Below, one piece after another: positions 32,359-34,271 of a stretch of DNA of 34,271 bases (position 1 is the first letter of the stretch; every line of letters starts with the position of its first letter). The translations under genes were made by a program, and so were the position numbers. Under the pieces are notes generated by a model. It had not been told where the DNA came from, did no database searches, and saw only the letters and a list, made by a program, of their open reading frames with translations. Source of the DNA: Egibacteraceae bacterium (GTDB lineage Bacteria; Actinomycetota; Nitriliruptoria; Euzebyales; Egibacteraceae); NCBI GenBank assembly GCA_035540635.1, contig DATLGH010000018.1, positions 1-34,271 on the forward strand, given 5' to 3'.

Positions 32359-33548
32359 CTCCGACGCGGTCGAACGTGTCCTTCAGCCGCAGCCGCTGCG
32401 GCTCGTGGAGGCGCAGCATGGCCCGCCCGACGTCGGTGCGGAAACGGTCGCGCGCCGGTGCGTCGCCGGTGGCGAGCTCACCGAGCGCATCGGCGGCGAT
32501 GCGCTCGAGCTGCTCGGGGGAGCGCTCGAGGAGCACGGCGAGCCAGGCCGCGGCCAGGTCGGCGCCCCTGCCCTTGCGGGCGAGCTGGCCGTCGATCCAC
32601 ACGCCGAGCGCCGCACGTCGCCCCTGTGGGTCGTCGTCGAGGCACCGGGCCACCTCCTCACGCAGCACGGTCGGCCAGCGGTCGGCGGGCTCGTCGTTGA
32701 GCACGGCCAGGAGGTCGGGCTGCGCGCCGCCGAGCCGGTCCAGGACGGCGGCGGCCTGTGCCGCGACCGGCGGGGGCGGGGCGGGCCCGATCCCGAGCGC
32801 CTGGGTCGCCGCGAGGCTTGCACGGGCCGCGTCGCCGGCGCGCTCGTAGGCCAGCGCGAGGTTGGCCTTCGCCATCGCGTACTCGTCCGGGCGCACCCCG
32901 CGGGGGTGCGCCGCAGCCGCGGCCTGGAACGCCGCCGCGGCCGCGCCGGCGCCGCCGCCCGCGAGGTGGGCCAGTCCGAGGGTGTTGGCCGCCGCCCCGA
33001 GCCCCGGCTGATCCCCACTGCGCCCCGCGAGCGCGACCGCCCGCTCCAGCGTCTCGACGGCGACAGGGACGTCGCCCGCCGCGAGCTGGGCGCCGCCGAG
33101 CTCCCGGGCGGCGGCGGCAGCACGCCCCGTCAGCCCCTGCCCGTCGAAGCGGGCCAACGCCTCCGCGAACGCGTCGGGGGCTTCCCGGGGGCGGCCCTGC
33201 TCCGCGAGCACGAGGCCGGTTGTGGAGAGCTGCACCCTCTTCGGCGACGAGGCGCTCCGCGGCGAAGGTCGCCCCGGCCGCGCTGAACAACTCGGCGGCC
33301 TCGGACTGGCGGCCACAGGCGCGCAGCGCCGCGCCGAGGACGTTCTCCGCCTTCGCGCGCTCGACCGGCAGCGGACCGGACAGCCGCACCGCCACCCGCA
33401 GGGCCGCCGCCGCCTCCGCAGCCCTGCCCGCACCGAGCAGCATGGAGCCGAGGTGGAACTGGGTGGTCGCGTGCTGCACGGGGTAGCGGTCGGGGGTGTA
33501 GGAGCGCAGCCGCCGGCGCAGCTCCTCGAGGACGGCGTGCCCTTCCAC
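32189..33548 (-). CDS. TPR-repeat protein, frameshifted, 3' end uncertain
   Basis: From GTG 33546-33548 the protein reads 'VEGHAVLEELRRRLRSYTPDRYPVQHATTQFHLGSMLLGAGRAAEAAAALRVAVRL', typical of TPR helices. It loses frame near 33222 (LHNRG region), then continues 'GLVLAEQGRPREAPDAFAEALARFDGQGLTGRA', 'NTLGLAHLAGGGAGAAAAAFQAAAAAHPRG' and 'KANLALAYERAGDAARASLAATQALGIG', followed by a non-repeat helical C-terminal domain (VLRE, then ELATGDAPARDRFRTDVGRAMLRLHEPQRLRLKDTFDRV). Below about 32358 the frame is antisense to the helicase fragment, so the native end was probably lost there. It lies nine bases after the small upstream gene and is likely co-transcribed. Confidence 0.65.
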
Positions 33549-33555
33549 GCGCCCG

Positions 33556-33719
33556 CTACTCCGCGCGGGGCAGGAGCTGGAGCAGCGTCGCGCCCGGCGG
33601 CGGATGCGGTGGCGCGTCGTCCTCGGCCACCTCCACGCGGGCGAAGCCGGGGAACCCCCCGCGGCCTCCTCGAGCAGGAGCTCGAGGCGGCTGAGCAGGT
33701 CGTCGAGCGTCGCGGTCAC
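33556..33719 (-). CDS. small acidic protein, about 54 aa, frameshifted
   Basis: GTG 33717-33719 has GGGGAGG eight bases upstream. The frame reads 'VTATLDDLLSRLELLLEEAAGG'. Then a run of six G (plus-strand C6 near 33655-33660) shifts it to 'FPGFARVEVAEDDAPPHPPPGATLLQLLPRAE' with TAG at 33556-33558. The corrected protein is short and acidic. It precedes the TPR gene by nine bases. Function unknown; possibly a partner of the TPR protein. Confidence 0.5.
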
Positions 33720-33823
33720 TGCACGGCCTCCCCGGACACCATCGGGGATGGGATCTTCCCCGATCGGGCAGGGGCCCGACACCTCACCAGGACTCCCGGT
33801 CGCCCTGCCCGGCACCGGTCGGC

Positions 33824-33829
33824 TAGATT
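33824..33829 (+). promoter_or_regulatory. -10-like hexamer for a leaderless gene
   Basis: TAGATT lies exactly seven bases before GTG 33837, the same spacing as at 14431 and 15137. Confidence 0.35.
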
Positions 33830-33836
33830 GACGAGT

Positions 33837-34271
33837 GTGAACGTCGAGCCCGTGGGCCTGCCCGCCGCCCTGAAGGCGTGGCACAGCCGGGAGCCCGATC
33901 CGGTGCTGCGGATGCGCTGCGGCGTGTGCGGCACCGACATCGGCGCGGTCTACCACACCCCGAGGGGCGCGGTCGTCGAGTCCCGCATCTCGGTTCCCGT
34001 GGAGACCAGTCACGAGACCTTCGTCCCCGCCGACATCGCCGACCTCGCCGCCGGCCTCGGCCTCACCGGGGTGCTCGACGGCTTCGGCGTCCCCGGCTCC
34101 GCCGAGACGAAGCTCGAGACGTCCGTCCGTATCCAGATCGACCTCCTCAACAGCGAGCTGTACTGGCACGATCCCGTGCCGCTGTGCCCCGAGCACGGCG
34201 ACCTGCGCATCGACCGCGACGCGCTCGCCGATGCGGTCCGCGCCGGGGCGGAGGCATACGAGGCGGAGGAG
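33837..34271 (+). CDS. hypothetical protein with possible zinc ribbon, partial
   Basis: GTG 33837 opens a frame that runs off the window end, 145 codons with no stop. It begins 'MNVEPVGLPAALKAWHSREP', then 'VLRMRCGVCGTDIGAVYHTPRG' and later 'LYWHDPVPLCPEHGDLRID'. The CxxC and CPEH pair about 95 residues apart could bind zinc. The middle is ordinary alpha/beta sequence. No family recognised. It is divergent from the small acidic gene, with a -10-like element seven bases upstream and no ribosome site, suggesting a leaderless mRNA. Confidence 0.65.
   Translation, partial: MNVEPVGLPAALKAWHSREPDPVLRMRCGVCGTDIGAVYHTPRGAVVESRISVPVETSHETFVPADIADLAAGLGLTGVLDGFGVPGSAETKLETSVRIQIDLLNSELYWHDPVPLCPEHGDLRIDRDALADAVRAGAEAYEAEE

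Overview
The window is high-GC DNA from an actinobacterium. The helicase-associated protein/XPB pair, the NarL-type two-component system with a MacS-like kinase, the PIN-domain toxin modules, GTGA and ATGA gene overlaps and probable leaderless promoters all fit that phylum. I cannot name a genus. All calls come from reading the sequence, without any database search.

Layout. 1-1.9 kb: N-terminus of an AddB/RecB-like nuclease (minus strand), then an intact XRE regulator followed by the C-terminal half of a DUF6036 nucleotidyltransferase. 2.2-4.7 kb: a two-gene minus-strand operon of an Acg-type nitroreductase and a PaaK/CapK-type adenylate-forming ligase. 4.9-7.3 kb: a sensor kinase and response regulator, followed directly by the 3' remnant of a group II intron with a clear domain V. 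7.5-10.3 kb: four poorly characterised genes. 10.3-14.3 kb: the helicase-associated protein and XPB helicase. 14.4-15.1 kb: a Phd/PIN toxin-antitoxin pair. 15.1-18 kb: a RecQ-like helicase fused to a phosphoribosyltransferase, with a DprA-family partner (ShosTA-like logic). 18-20.3 kb: VapBC, a TetR regulator and a divergent SAM methyltransferase. 20.6-22.7 kb: an unknown gene and an HD phosphohydrolase-LuxR fusion. 22.8-27.1 kb: a VWA protein, a 50-aa basic protein, then a tightly overlapping set of HD (ppGpp-hydrolase-like) protein, MBL-fold hydrolase and the remains of an ADP-ribosylglycohydrolase/dual-specificity phosphatase fusion. 27.2-28.7 kb: a TPR protein and two small ORFs. 28.9-31.2 kb: a two-gene operon of a 69-aa protein and a 688-aa protein with an apparent PD-(D/E)XK core, the best candidate here for an undescribed system. 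31.35-34.27 kb: HicAB remnants, a DUF3427-type helicase fragment, a TPR protein and a partial zinc-ribbon-like protein.

Two patterns cross the window. First, at least ten genes are broken by small indels, many in runs of four to six G or C, which suggests consensus errors in the assembly as much as gene decay. Second, several genes lack a middle or one half (DUF6036, RecQ motif II, DraG-phosphatase, HicA, DUF3427 helicase), which small indels do not explain.

Regulation. Four genes, three of them single genes or operons linked to DNA transactions or conflict, carry TGTC-N12-(T/G)ANNNT upstream. This has the same geometry as the RecA-NDp (PafBC) DNA-damage promoter. Three or four genes have a -10-like hexamer 6-7 nt before the start codon, which suggests leaderless mRNAs. 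I saw no tRNA, rRNA or CRISPR array.
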